Shown one piece after another: positions 35,597-46,960 of a stretch of DNA of 64,000 nt. Location: positions 26,608,256 to 26,672,255 of the forward strand of contig CM038910.1 in NCBI GenBank assembly GCA_021904315.1, written 5' to 3'. This stretch comes from Sphagnum magellanicum (lineage: Eukaryota; Streptophyta; Sphagnopsida; Sphagnales; Sphagnaceae). The translations under genes and the position numbers were made by a program. The notes beneath the pieces were generated by a model. The model did no database searches. It was given only the letters and a program-made list of their open reading frames with translations, and was not told the origin of the DNA. Position 1 is the stretch's first letter. Each line of letters starts with the position of its first letter.

Positions 35597-35641
<45 letters not shown>
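35278..35641 (+). repeat. 5' region of LINE copy 1: minisatellite, direct repeats and poly(T)
   Basis: A GAGCACGGA/GAGCAGGA minisatellite (about 35279-35364) is followed by a 43-bp direct repeat (35384-35426 and 35511-35553, one mismatch) beginning ACTGTAGCAGCGCTTGCTGG. An uninterrupted run of 43 T (35599-35641) ends 18 bp before the ORF1 ATG. GC-rich short repeats are usual in LINE 5'-UTR promoters, so this is probably the 5'-UTR, but copy 2 is truncated and cannot confirm it. Confidence 0.5.
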
Positions 35642-35659
35642 CTAGGGGTTTGGAGGACG

Positions 35660-36559
35660 ATGACAGAGTATGACCCCTCAGAGTTTCACCCTCGTAGTCT
35701 GAGGTGTGTTTTCAGCCTAGACAGCAAGCAAGCCCAGTCTGTTTGCGTGCTTTACAGCTTGCCAGGAAAAACAAAGGTAGAACAACATCTAGCAATTGTT
35801 GACCATTTTTTCGAAACACCTACTTTGAAGTCTGAGAAAAACCAGAAGGCACAAAATGACAACGAAGACAAGCTCAACACACTCCTTGAACATGCTCAAA
35901 AGAAGATCGAAGCACAAATTGCACAATCGCAACAAATATTTGAGCAAGTCACCAACAAATTCCTGGACCGTATCACAGCAGCCTGTTCAGCCCCTATCGC
36001 CAATCATGACAATGAGGTTACAAAACAACTTGTTAAGGAGGTGGTGGAGGAGTCAGGGGGCAGGTGGGTGGACGTTGTGAAGAAAATGGGCAAACAGATG
36101 GATAATTTTGTCAGCCAAGGTGAGGCCAGGGAACGCGCCACACGCTCCTGCAATGCACGTATCATACGATTTGACGAAACAGAAGGTGAAACAACACAAC
36201 AACTGCTCGATCAAGTCAATAGTCAGGTTCTACAAGGACAGATGAAGTTAGCCATCAAGGCTGTGGCAGCAGTGCGCCAGCCCATCAGCAAGAGAGCTGA
36301 GACCAAACCTGGGACTGCGCACAAAAGAGCTGTACTTGTTACTTTTGCTACAGCTGAGGATAGAAAAGTTGTCTTTCAGAACCGTGTAATTCTGAAAGGT
36401 ACCCACTGGGGCTTGGAGGAGGATTTGACCAAACAGCAGCAAGAGCAAAAAAGGGCATCATGGCATCTATTTGAAAAGGCCAAAGCGGACAAGATGAAAG
36501 CTTACTGGCGTGGCGCAGACCTTTACATCAATGACACCAAAGTCACAGCTCAGCACTAG
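35660..36559 (+). CDS. LINE ORF1 protein, RNA-binding (L1ORF1p-like)
   Basis: A 299-residue protein starting MTEYDPSEFH. In LINEs ORF1p coats the element's RNA and acts as a nucleic-acid chaperone in the RNP. Residues about 65-115 form a charged, Gln/Lys/Glu-rich likely coiled coil. About residues 160-240 read as the RRM-like domain (NARIIRFDETEGET near 166, then KRAVLVTFATAEDRKVVFQN). About 240-295 is the C-terminal domain, with ILKGTHWGLEEDLTKQQQEQ, FEKAKADKMKAYWRGA and LYINDTKV. It is complete and uninterrupted up to the terminal TAG at 36557-36559. ORF2 continues in the same frame directly after this TAG, and copy 2 has the same arrangement, so the stop may be read through to give a fusion. 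The start is the first ATG after the poly(T) run. Confidence 0.8.
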   Translation: MTEYDPSEFHPRSLRCVFSLDSKQAQSVCVLYSLPGKTKVEQHLAIVDHFFETPTLKSEKNQKAQNDNEDKLNTLLEHAQKKIEAQIAQSQQIFEQVTNKFLDRITAACSAPIANHDNEVTKQLVKEVVEESGGRWVDVVKKMGKQMDNFVSQGEARERATRSCNARIIRFDETEGETTQQLLDQVNSQVLQGQMKLAIKAVAAVRQPISKRAETKPGTAHKRAVLVTFATAEDRKVVFQNRVILKGTHWGLEEDLTKQQQEQKRASWHLFEKAKADKMKAYWRGADLYINDTKVTAQH

Positions 36560-39500
36560 GGGTGTTGGGACCAGAGAGCATTACGAGTCTCCTTGTGGAA
36601 CATCCATGGGGGGACAAACACAAAGCTAAGTACCAGTTCACATATACAGAGATTGTTTGATGAATCAGATGTTGTTGCACTCACAGAAACCCACTTGTTC
36701 CCTGATGAAACACCACTGCAGATGCCTGGTTTTTAGTGTTTACATAATCCACGCCCTGTATTTGACATGAGCTCAGTCAGAGCAACAGTGAAGCATAGTG
36801 GTGGTGTTGCAGTATTTGTAAATGACTCCTGGTCAGATTGTGTATCCTTATGGAAACAGAGCACAGATGGCACCAGATTGTGGCTACAGTTCCAACGTTC
36901 GGGGGCTGCACCGTTGTTTTTGGCTGTAGTATATGCTGCACCCAAAGGGTCCCCATATGCTAATGAAGGCTTGTTTGATAACATTGCTGCAGAGGTCGGC
37001 ATGATTCAGGACCTTGGGGGCAGTATTTTACTCACTGGTGATTTCAATGCAAGGACTAGTGCAGCTGACGACTATGTTGATTGTCGTTACTTTCCAGAGC
37101 ACATACCTGACACATTGCCATTGGGGAATGACTTCCCGGAAGTTTTGCCTAAGCGACATACCTCGGACAAGGGGGGGTTCAAAGGTTGGCATAATGAGTT
37201 CTTAGACCTTTGTAGCTCCTCGGGATTGTTCATTCTCAATGGCAGGATCACACGCGATGTATCAGGGGAATGCACTTGCCTTGCCAATGGCGGCTCTAGC
37301 CTTGTGGATTATATGGTCGCATCACCTGCTCTGTTTGATTGTGCCACATCACTTGTGGTACATAAATGCCCTCTATTCTGTGGAAAAGGGGGTGATTCCG
37401 ACCACAGGCCACTTTCACTCAACTTGCAGTTACCTTGGCAACATGTGTCACCCACAATTTCAGACTCTCGTGTAGACATCCGTCGTTTCAAATATGATGC
37501 TAGCAAGTGCACACAGTATTGTCAACACTTGCAACAACAGATTGCCCAGTGCACAGCACAGATGAGTGACACAAACAATGTGGACATGGCCGTGCAGTTG
37601 TTGCATGATTGCATTTGTAATGTCGTTGCGGCTGTGCATGGCTGCCCTGCGGCACGCACCAGTACAACACAACATCGTCATCAACCATGGTTTGACACTG
37701 AATGTCGTAGCAAGCACAAGGAAGTATCTGCATATGCAAAACTTCATCCTAACAGCCATCTAGCACACGAATGGAAGAAGCAACTTAAACAGCTACTGCG
37801 TCGTAAAAAACGCATGTACAAGAAGCTGCAAGGGCGACAGTTGTGTGCACTAGCAAAGACAAATCCAGCCAGCTTCTGGAGGCAATACTCTAAGACCAAG
37901 GAGCGATCCATTGCTATCAGCAAAACAGACTTGGTTACTGGCTTCCAGAAGCTACTGGAAGGACAATGCCCCAGTAATCCAACTGGGGCACAGGGTAGCT
38001 CTACAGATCAGGTGGTCTTGAACTTGTCACACCCTTTTGCGAGTGATGCTTGCAGCACACTAAACTGTGACATAACCTTGGATGAGATTGCACAAGTGAT
38101 GAGGAGACTCAAACGTAACAAGTCTGCTGGCTTAGATGGCATCAAAGCAGAGTTTCTACTTGATGCTGGCGATATGTTACACGTGCCACTACAGATTGTA
38201 TTCAACAAGTTGTTGCAACAAGGTTACTCAGCAAGCTTGTCTACTGGAGTCATTCATGCATTGCACAAGGGTGGTGATGCCTTGCAATTTGAAAACTACA
38301 GGGGAATCACAGTGGGTCCTGTATTGGCTAAGGTGTTTGCCATGATTCTTGAGGCACGGTTGAGCAGCTGGGCAGAAGAGAGGGGCCTACGTGCTAGGGG
38401 ACAGGCTGGTTTTAGGAAAGATTTCCGCACCACGGATAATCTGTACATTCTGCGAACGCTCATTGAACAAAGCATTCACAAACGCAAAAAGGTGTACTGC
38501 TGTTTTGTGGACTTCCGCAAAGCTTTTGATACAGTGCCCCGTGATCTGCTATGGCAAGTGTTAGATGAAATGGGAATTGTGGGTCGCTTCATGCAGTGTC
38601 TACAGAGCATGTATAGCCAGGATAGCGTTAGAGTTATGCATCCAACAGAAGGGCTATCAGCCCAGTTCCCATGTGGCATTGGGGTCAAACAAGGTTGTCC
38701 ACTGAGTCCACTGCTTTTTGGACTCTACCTTGATGGACTTGAGAAACATCTAGATGCACTTGAGGGCGACAGCCCGCCACAACTGGCAGACATAATAATC
38801 AAATTACTGTTGTATGCCGATGATCTGGCATTGATGTCAGAAACCCCACAAGGGTTGCAGAAACAAATAAATGCTTTGTCTGAGTTTTGTGTTGTCCGAC
38901 AATTGGTCATCAATGTGAGCAAGACCAAGGTGGTGGTGTTTGAGAAACACCGCAGTGTAGCGCCAGAGTTCACATACAGAGGGACAACCATTGAGCGGGT
39001 TCAATCATTCAGATACTTGGGCTTAGAGTTACATAGTACAAAAGGCATGGTAGTAGCCATAGCCAAATTGACTGCTGCTGGGAAGAAGGCACTGTTTGCA
39101 TTACGCCGCAGATGCAATGATCTGAGCATAACAGATCCGGAAGTAATGTGTTAGTTGTTCGACTCACTGGTACGCCCAGTACTGAGCTATGCATGCGAGG
39201 TGTGGACAGGTTGTACAGGGGCGAAAGGGTTGCAACAAGCAGAACAAGTTCATAGAATGTTCCTGAGAGGAATATTAGGGGTCAATAAAACAACAAGCAC
39301 TTTTGTTGTGTTGGGGGAGTTTGGAAGGTATCCATTAGAATATTTTTGGTGGCAACAAACTCTCAAGTATTATGATAGACTACGGAAATCCACAGCAGAT
39401 CGTCTGTTGTCCTGTGCCTACCAGACCCAGATCCAGATGCTCAGCATGCTCAATGATAACCAACAATGTTGGCTCCGGAACGTGCAGTTGTGGCTTAAAG

Positions 39501-40033
39501 ACCAAGGTGTTCAAGTTCTCTATGCTAATATCAAATGTGCTATAGCAAGGGCACGGGCTTCTTACCTAGAATCCACTTATGGTGACCAGGTCAGAACCAA
39601 AAGTAGCAGATTACGTACATACCAGCTGATGAACACAAGCTGTACAATAGAATCTGGATACTCATATGCACATCAGAGGTATTTGCAAGTGATCACAAAT
39701 GTTCAACTTAGGCAATCTTTGTCAAGGTTCAGATGTTCAAACCATCGTTTGGAAGTAGAGTGTGGCAGGCATGCAAAGCCTGAGAGTGTCCCGAGGAGAG
39801 ATAGGATTTGTCGTCTATGTTCCCTAGGAGTTGTTGAGGATGAAGACCACTTGTTATTAGTGTGCCCAGCTCACCATGACATTCGTTACAAGTTTAGTCA
39901 ACAGTTAGGGAAACAATTGACACTGTGCACCTTACTTCCTGAATTGATGCATTCGGCTAATCAGAAAGCGGTAGCTTTGTACTTAGTTTCTTGCCTAGAC
40001 AACAGGAGTGTTTTGATCAAGTCAACTTTGTAA
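36560..40033 (+). pseudogene. LINE ORF2: APE endonuclease, reverse transcriptase, zinc knuckle; two nonsense codons
   Basis: The replication enzyme of the element: its endonuclease nicks target DNA and its reverse transcriptase copies the RNA onto the nick. The frame begins right after the ORF1 TAG. Endonuclease motifs: SLWNIHG (about 36590), TETHL, VVYAAPKGSPY, LLTGDFNAR (about 37030), LVDYMVAS and GGDSDHRPLSL (about 37390). Reverse transcriptase: HKGGDALQFENYRGITVGP (about 38265), QAGFRKDFRTTDNLY, FVDFRKAFDTVPRDLLW, GVKQGCPLSPLLFGLYLDGL and the catalytic LLYADDLAL (about 38810). C-terminal CCHC knuckle: CRLC-x9-H-x4-C (about 39810-39870). There is no RNase H. Two TAG codons interrupt the frame (36734-36736 and 39152-39154); copy 2 has CAG at both. 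The first ATG after the ORF1 stop (36722) lies beyond the first two catalytic endonuclease residues. Confidence 0.88.
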
Positions 40034-40100
40034 TTGTCGTCAAATGGATCTCTCTGGTCCGAGTATTGACGTTAAATTAAAAGAAAGAAAAAGAAAGAAG

Positions 40101-40604
40101 AACATTTTGAAAAATGAAAGAATCGGCAGTTTTGGACCGGTTGTTAGATGAAAATCATGGGTTCCTTGAGGTGTTTGAAAGGATCGGAATCGATGATACG
40201 TATTTTTCAACGGCGATTATATTGAAAAAACCAAAGTGGACAATTGTGTAGGTTTTGGGGTGTGGCATTTTTTCATGGAACATTCGAATCCATTGAATCC
40301 TTGACGGGACATGGTGGTTGTGAAGGGGGTGGAACTTTTATGGGGCGGGTATCCAGGGTTGAAGAGGGGTAAGTCCCTCATAGCAAGGAGTTGGAAAGAA
40401 GGATTTCATGCAGCCAATGGGAAGGCTCAACATGCACTCGTGGGGGGGGGGGGGGGGGTGTTAATTTTTTGTTTTTCTTCCTTGTTCAATCTCTGCCCGC
40501 GCAATTAGCCCAGGCAAAAAACAGGGACCAACAGCTTTGGAAACCAGAAATACATGCATGCAATTGGTAGGGTGAATCATGCACTAAAAGTGGCTTGATT
40601 TTAT
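40101..40604. other. Intergenic DNA with a G17 run
   Basis: No gene recognised. A 17-base G-run occupies 40442-40458. Confidence 0.45.
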
Positions 40605-42710
40605 TTTCTTTTGAATTTGGGGGTGGGAGAGAGGATTTTTTTTCATTTTTCTTTTATTCTCAACATGTTCCTTCTATGTTCTTTTCAAGTTTCCATTAGA
40701 TTCCCAATGTGTTCGCCAAAGCTGTTCCCAATAGCAGCTTGCTTTAATCCCATATGTTTCGGCCAAAGTCGTCCTCTTCTCACTTATACAACTGGGCCAA
40801 AGGGGAAGCATTCCTTTTTTTGATAAAATGTTCTATTTTGGGGGGGCTCCATAGTTTGAACCTTTTTTTTTGTGTGATGGGGCAATGAAAATAACTCATG
40901 GCAAAAGAGAAGTTGGACTTGTGAGGCACCCCCAACTAATTAATATCTATCACAGTACACTATTTTCATTTGCAATTCATATATTAGTTCATGGGCATGC
41001 TCATTTTATTTTTTTGAAAGAGCCATATTCATGGGGCCATTAGCAATTTTTTTGGGAACATGGAGCACCCCAAAAAGGAAGCACCTCTTTGCAGCTCGAA
41101 TTGCAAAATAAAAATAAATGTGCAGCTTTGGATTATAGTTTATATTAAAGGGAATGGAACTTCGGGCAAAGCATAGGGGATAAAACATAGGTGTTATTGG
41201 GAACATCTTGGGAAGCTTTTGGGAACTCGGGGGGAACAAATTGGGAAGAAGGGGAGAAAAAACAAAAAATCCCTCCCACGCCATCCCCAAAAGGAAAAAA
41301 GCAAGCCCATCACGAGGGCATGCTAAGCCTTCCCATCGGTTGCAGGAAATTTCTCTTTCCAAAATTGTTCGTCACCATTGTTTTCCTCGCCTTTGTCCCT
41401 ATCATCAAATTAATTTCTTCTCAATTTTTGCATTTGTTTCTTTCTAGATTTGTTTGTTTTGATTTTTTATTTTTGTTTAACTAGAAGGGGGCATGGGAAA
41501 CCAGCCTCCCAACCACCAAAGTTTACTTCCAACCTAGATAAGCAACCCAAGGAGGAGATTACAAGATATCTAGAGGGAAGTATCCAAAGGTGGATTCATT
41601 TTTTGTGATGGGCAAATCAAAGATGCGCATGAGAAAAGGAAAAAATTGAAATTTGGGGGTCCCCACAACTAATTGTTATGAGTCACCGTATACTTCGGTT
41701 TCATACCCGGGCACCCACGGATGATTAAATCAAGGATAGTAATCATCCACAAAAAGGATTTAATCATTTAAGAAAAAAAAAGAACCATGTGATGGAACCA
41801 TCACAAACATTTTGGGAAGAAAGGACAGCCCCAACATAAAAGCATAAATATGTTTCCCTCCCCCAAAATAGAAGCAGACTTTGTCATGCTTCCTCGAGGC
41901 ACCCCTTTCACAACTTATATGTATAGAACTTGAACCAAGGCGAAAAGAATATGGGATTAAAAGGAGGCGCTATTGGGAACATATCAGGGAACAACTTAAG
42001 AACAGATTAGAAATAAACAAAGAACAAAAATCCCCCCCCCCCTCGCCCAAGCGCAGGTGCAGATGTAATTTTTTTTAATGTAAAAATCTCAGAAATAGCC
42101 ATAGGATGAGGCCATCACCGAAATATGTTTGGAATATGGGGGCCTCCCATAACATAGAAGTCGAAACATGGTTCCTTCCCAAAATAAAAACATGTTTTGT
42201 GATGTTTCATTTTGACCCTTCCCCCCTCTTTTGTACAATTTATATACATTGAAGTCGATCGAAGCAAACAACGTAGCGATACAAAATGAGGGGTTATTGA
42301 TAATGCCTTACGAAATACATGGGGAACATAGAGACACCTGACCCCCTCTAGAAAGAAACTATACCACACTAATCCTTCCGATCGGTTTCATAAATAATTT
42401 ACTTCCAAAATGGTGGGTCACCGATTCCAGCCTAAACAGACACCCCATTATAAACCGAAGGTAATTATCCATCATGGTACTAATTAAGAAGGGGTGCAGT
42501 CATAGTTTTTTCCTCCAAAAGGAGTCACATGGATGAGCCGAAGAATATTTCTAGAACCTCGGGAAGTCCCCAACATAAACGATTAGGCCACAACCAATTT
42601 TTTTTAGAACATTGGGGCATTCCCCAACATAGAAGCCCAAAATAAAAATCAAGTTCTTTAAAAGGACCCCAATGGTCGGTCATATTTTGCGCAATAAAAG
42701 TATGGATCAA
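40605..42710. repeat. Dispersed repeat, copy B, with inverted arm and degenerate downstream units
   Basis: About 40766-41530 is a diverged copy of repeats A and C. Downstream, 41560-41890 matches the extension of copy C (58711-59044). Upstream, 40605-40775 carries in reverse complement the GGGATTAAA..GCTATTGGGAAC motif found at 41165-41230 and again at about 41950-41995, so this part can fold back. Further weak relatives of the GGAACATGGGG..CCCCAACATAGAAGC motif appear near 42130, 42560 and 42605. The unit structure is irregular. Confidence 0.6.
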
Positions 42711-43629
42711 TCATCAATACGTCCACATGTCGTTTGATATCTGAACATAATATGTGATAATACTTGCTTACAATTCATTATGTCATTATAGTAGACATGC
42801 AAAATATTTTGCACACAAATTTTTTTGTAAAAAAAATGAAACATTCTTAATGCAATCTCACCTCACATGGACCGGAAAACAAATATTGTAACATCATAAT
42901 TCACATAGGCACAGAAAAGGGGGAACATTACATAATATTTTAATTTTCGGGAGTGGACATAGTAAGAACATTCTTTCTCATGGATGGGTCTACGAAAGAG
43001 GCCCGTGACCTGGATTTTTTTTTATAAGCAATAAGAGCGAGAGGCAAGCCCGAAGCGGACGAATATAAACAACAAAATAGGTCATCCAAAATTTGTAATT
43101 CACTTAGTAAACCATGGCACAATCATCAAAAGGAAAACATCCTCGTAAAAACATACCATGGTACATAGGCAAATTCAACATTAATTATATTATTTTGAAA
43201 AATGTTGAAATTTTCCCAAAAAGATTCTTTTCAAATTTTAAAAAAAAAAGAAAACAAAAGATTTAATGGAATGTTGGGGAATATATCATTTGTCAAAACA
43301 TAAGCTTGAAATTTAATTAATTATTCGATAAACATGCGTGAAAATAACAAAGGCACTCCAATTGTACACAATTTTTTTTTTAGAAACAAAAAGTTTGGCC
43401 TTTGAAGAAAAAAGTTGGGCATCAAAAATTTATATGGGGTAGGGTGGCCAAACGGGCAGCGTGGAGTTAGGGCGAACCAAGACCCACATCGATACCTTGA
43501 ACTATTTAATTTTTAATTCTTTTTTAATGATTTTTTAAAAAAAATATTTGTATTTTTATTTTTTGGGTTTTCTTTTCATGTTTTGTGTTATTTTATTCTG
43601 TTTTTAAAAAATCTTGGCAATAATTGTGA
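42711..43629. other. AT-rich intergenic DNA, nothing recognised
   Basis: No supported gene or array. The sequence becomes strongly A/T-biased before the minisatellite that follows. Confidence 0.45.
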
Positions 43630-43862
43630 CGAAATTTAACATCTTTACGAGAACTATGACAAAACTTTAAATCTTTGGGAAAAGCAAAACAAAACTTAAA
43701 ATCATAGGCACTACTAAGGCAAAATTTAAAATCTTTGGCACGAGTAGGAGAAAACTTAAAATCTCGAGCACAACTTCGACGAAGCTTAAAATATGTGGCA
43801 TAAATTTGACAAAACCGAAGATCTTTGGCATAATTATGGCAAAACTTAAAATCATCGGCATG
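43630..43862. repeat. Minisatellite, 30-bp unit, about eight copies
   Basis: Regular 30-bp units of the form ATCTTTGGCATAA(N)nGGCAAAACTTAAA. The minus strand is open through the array (43593-44033) and yields a ten-residue repeat of DFKFC type (KDFKFCLSSA, YDFKFCFAFP). The unit is related to that at 4868-5490. Confidence 0.85.
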
Positions 43863-46800
43863 TAAATTATTATTATTGCAATTGTTTCCTTTCTCTGAAT
43901 GGAGGTTTTCCCAAATTGCCTTTTTTTTTAAAATAAAAAAGGGAAGGAAATAATTCCAAATATTTAGAGTAATTACAGTATAAATTATTGGAAATATTAC
44001 AGTAAATATTAATGTGATTATTAGAGAAATCATTACTGTAATTATTGTATTAAATATTGTTAATTATAATTAGTAGCACCGTTATGAATATTTTTACCTT
44101 GTAACGCAAAGCCAGGAAAGATAAGTTTTATGGAAGCATAAATGGTGTAGTATTAAAAGAAATAATAATGCAAGGTTTTAACCTAACCCAGAACTAGGTA
44201 TACCTACAAGGACTATAATTATATTATTTATAAGTATGAATATGCACAGTAAATATTATTAAAATAAATTCATAACATTTATTCTTACAAATAAAATGAA
44301 ACAAGTTTACAAATAGAAATTAAAATGTTATAGACACATGGGAAAATCCTTCGGTAATGACAGGGCCATATTATTATTTGATTTTAATAGACTGATTTGA
44401 AATTTTAGTAAAATGATTTGAAATATTTTTGCAAAATAAGTAAATCACACTGCACAATTCTACATAGAACCATGTAAGATGCAAAAAGGGTGCCAAAAAA
44501 CCAACTTGAAAATGTGTTGGATAGAGTTTGTCGGGGGCCACTTAATGTCTCCCATAAGGCATTAGAGACTACCAAAACCAATGGTTGGTTGTAGTCTTTT
44601 CTTTGAGAATTTTTTGACAAGTGGCATTGGTGGCAGCTAAATACCTAAGTTAAAAAACACTTGTATATTTAGTTCTACGCACAAATGATAGAGTTATAGT
44701 GTTCCAATACATGGTGAGTTTGTTGAGGGAAGAGGCTTGTTAACGAGCTAAATTTATAAGGAAAAGGCTAAGAACCGAAGACACATTCCCCTTCTTATGT
44801 TTCGAGATCTAAGTATGTTTAAGTTGAAGATAATCAGCCCATTATGGGTTTTACTATGGATGATCCGTATGACATGATCCGTATGACATGAGTGGGGGCT
44901 AGATTCAAGTACCACAAATTTTGTTGAACACCCCATCAAACTTTGGAGGGTAGGGGGTAGAAAAAGGAATACAATGCACTACGCGGTTTTGACTTATAAC
45001 TTGAAAAGTGAGAAATAAATACTAAACTTTCAAGCAGTAGGAAATAAACTAGTGAAAATAATTAGATCTTACTTCCTTATGGCAGTCAATTCGAATCTCA
45101 CTAAGAATTGGAAACATATCAATTCTTTTGTTTTGTTCAAAACATCAAAAGATGAGTTACATGGTTCTACACAAAACCATGCAAGGCGCAAAATGACAAG
45201 CCTCATGAAGTTGGAATGGGGGGGGAGTACAACATCTCGAAATTATCACTTCATCCCAAGCCCCTTGTGATGGGGATTTCCCATCACATGTTTTTCCCTA
45301 CACAAAAAGTCCAAAGTTTGATTTGGAGATCTCTTTCTCACAGCTAGATGTCACCTTAGTCCAATTGTATAACATGTGAGATTGAGACAATTGTACACTT
45401 ATATGATGTATTGATTTTTTTTTTGAGCGTTATGACTTTTTTCCATAGGTGAATTTGAAAGATAAAAATGTAAAAATGAACAATTTCTAGGGCTTATAAT
45501 TAGTTTATAGTATATAGGTATCCAAACAATAGAGAAGGATAGTTAAACTTTTGTATTTCCATATCTATTTTATAAGCAAATTTGGTTAAATATTTTGATT
45601 GATGAGTGCCACTTTGGCTACATCATAAAATTGAAAAAAAAAACCATTTGGTTGATTGTTTCTTTGGATTTTTCAATCAAATCAAATGTATGGTCACTCC
45701 CAAGTCCCAACCTCTTTATTCCAATCATTTTTAAAAATAACAATATGTATATGTAAATATTTCACTATTTTCTCCTAGGTTTTTTTATAGGTTCCCAAGG
45801 CACAAAACAATGAAGATGGAGATGAATGTTTAATGAATTTGAAGTTGTTGGCATGAGCGTTATGGATTGTGGGGTTAACATACAAATACTTGTGAAATTG
45901 TGTGACGGACTTCTATATGGGAAAGAACATCGTTCTCACCAAGAGCTAAAAATTATGGCTAGCAAAAGTTAGAACATCATAATTATCTTGTTCACATTCA
46001 CATTCAATAGAAGTCTTGCTATTCCATAGTCTACTTTTGTTAATAATGAACATGAAGCTAGGAGCTTATTGAGACACTAAATATCCGCTAGTGAACTCTG
46101 TTTGGCACACTTTTTAAGCGGGTCTTTTTGTGTCATGTGTGGTTTTGTGTTGAACCATGTTGTGTGATTTTTCATGTTCTGCATGCTTTTTGTAAAAAAA
46201 GAAATTATTTAATGTACTTTACATGTTTTGTTGTCCCAAGCCAAATATCAAACTCAACACCTTCCTCATGAAAAAGAAAGTACCAACTAATAACATGCAT
46301 TCAAACACTAACATCAAACCCTGCAAGAGAGTTAAGCGCTATAACCATTTTTTATGCTAGACGGTGCTCGTTAGGGGTGTTTAGTCGTCCATTGATTATG
46401 TGGTTCTGAACACCAAAAAAATTGACAATGGGTCCTTATCGTAGGCAATACAAAAAGTACGGCTTGCTTCTTTTTTCCTGACTGCCCATTTGTATTCCCA
46501 AGATGTGTCGAGAGGTGTCGAAAGGACACATTTTGGCATTATAAATCAAAGACGTGCATAACATGACTCAGGACACTCAAACTGTGCAATTAGCAGTATG
46601 AAAATGTGTGCGGGCATCATCATCCATCTTTTCTGATTCTGGCAGTACTTTTATACTGTTTGCAATAAGGACCCATTACGGATTTTATGTCTTCCCTTGA
46701 GGCGTTGCTAATAGTTCTTATTTTCATTCACCAGACGGGCTGTGTTAGTATACTCATATGTTAGTATACTCATTATAGTTCATTGAACTATTGAATATAA

Positions 46801-46960
46801 TTGCATGATAACATTACCTTATACACAACAAGGTAAGGACCAGAGTGTCTTTTTCAAGCACTTTTTCACCTTTTCTCTAGGTGGCACAACTACTGGTTAC
46901 ACCCTGGGTTTGATTAGTTTCACCTTTGAATGGGAAATCGACAATGAGAACAACCTGTTC
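43863..46960. other. AT-rich intergenic DNA, nothing recognised
   Basis: No supported gene. Minor features: a doubled GATCCGTATGACATGA motif (about 44862-44892), a perfect 9-bp-stem hairpin TGTGATGGG..CCCATCACA (about 45266-45288), and a short resemblance between about 44460 and about 45160. Confidence 0.45.

Larger units (their letters stand above)
35279..40100 (+). mobile_element. Non-LTR retrotransposon (LINE), copy 1, near full length
   Basis: Order: repeat-rich 5' region, ORF1, in-phase TAG, ORF2 (endonuclease, reverse transcriptase, zinc knuckle), a 40-bp 3'-UTR, and a short AAAG-type tail (about 40074-40100) instead of poly(A). The 5' limit is uncertain and no target-site duplication was found. 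It is closely related to copy 2 (53355-57359), differing at scattered single bases. The reverse transcriptase does not read like typical angiosperm L1 elements. Confidence 0.85.

Noticed and set aside
43593-44033. 146-codon minus-strand frame with DFKFC repeats
   Set aside because: Most of it is translation of the 30-bp minisatellite; the rest is AT-rich low-complexity sequence. No evidence of a gene.
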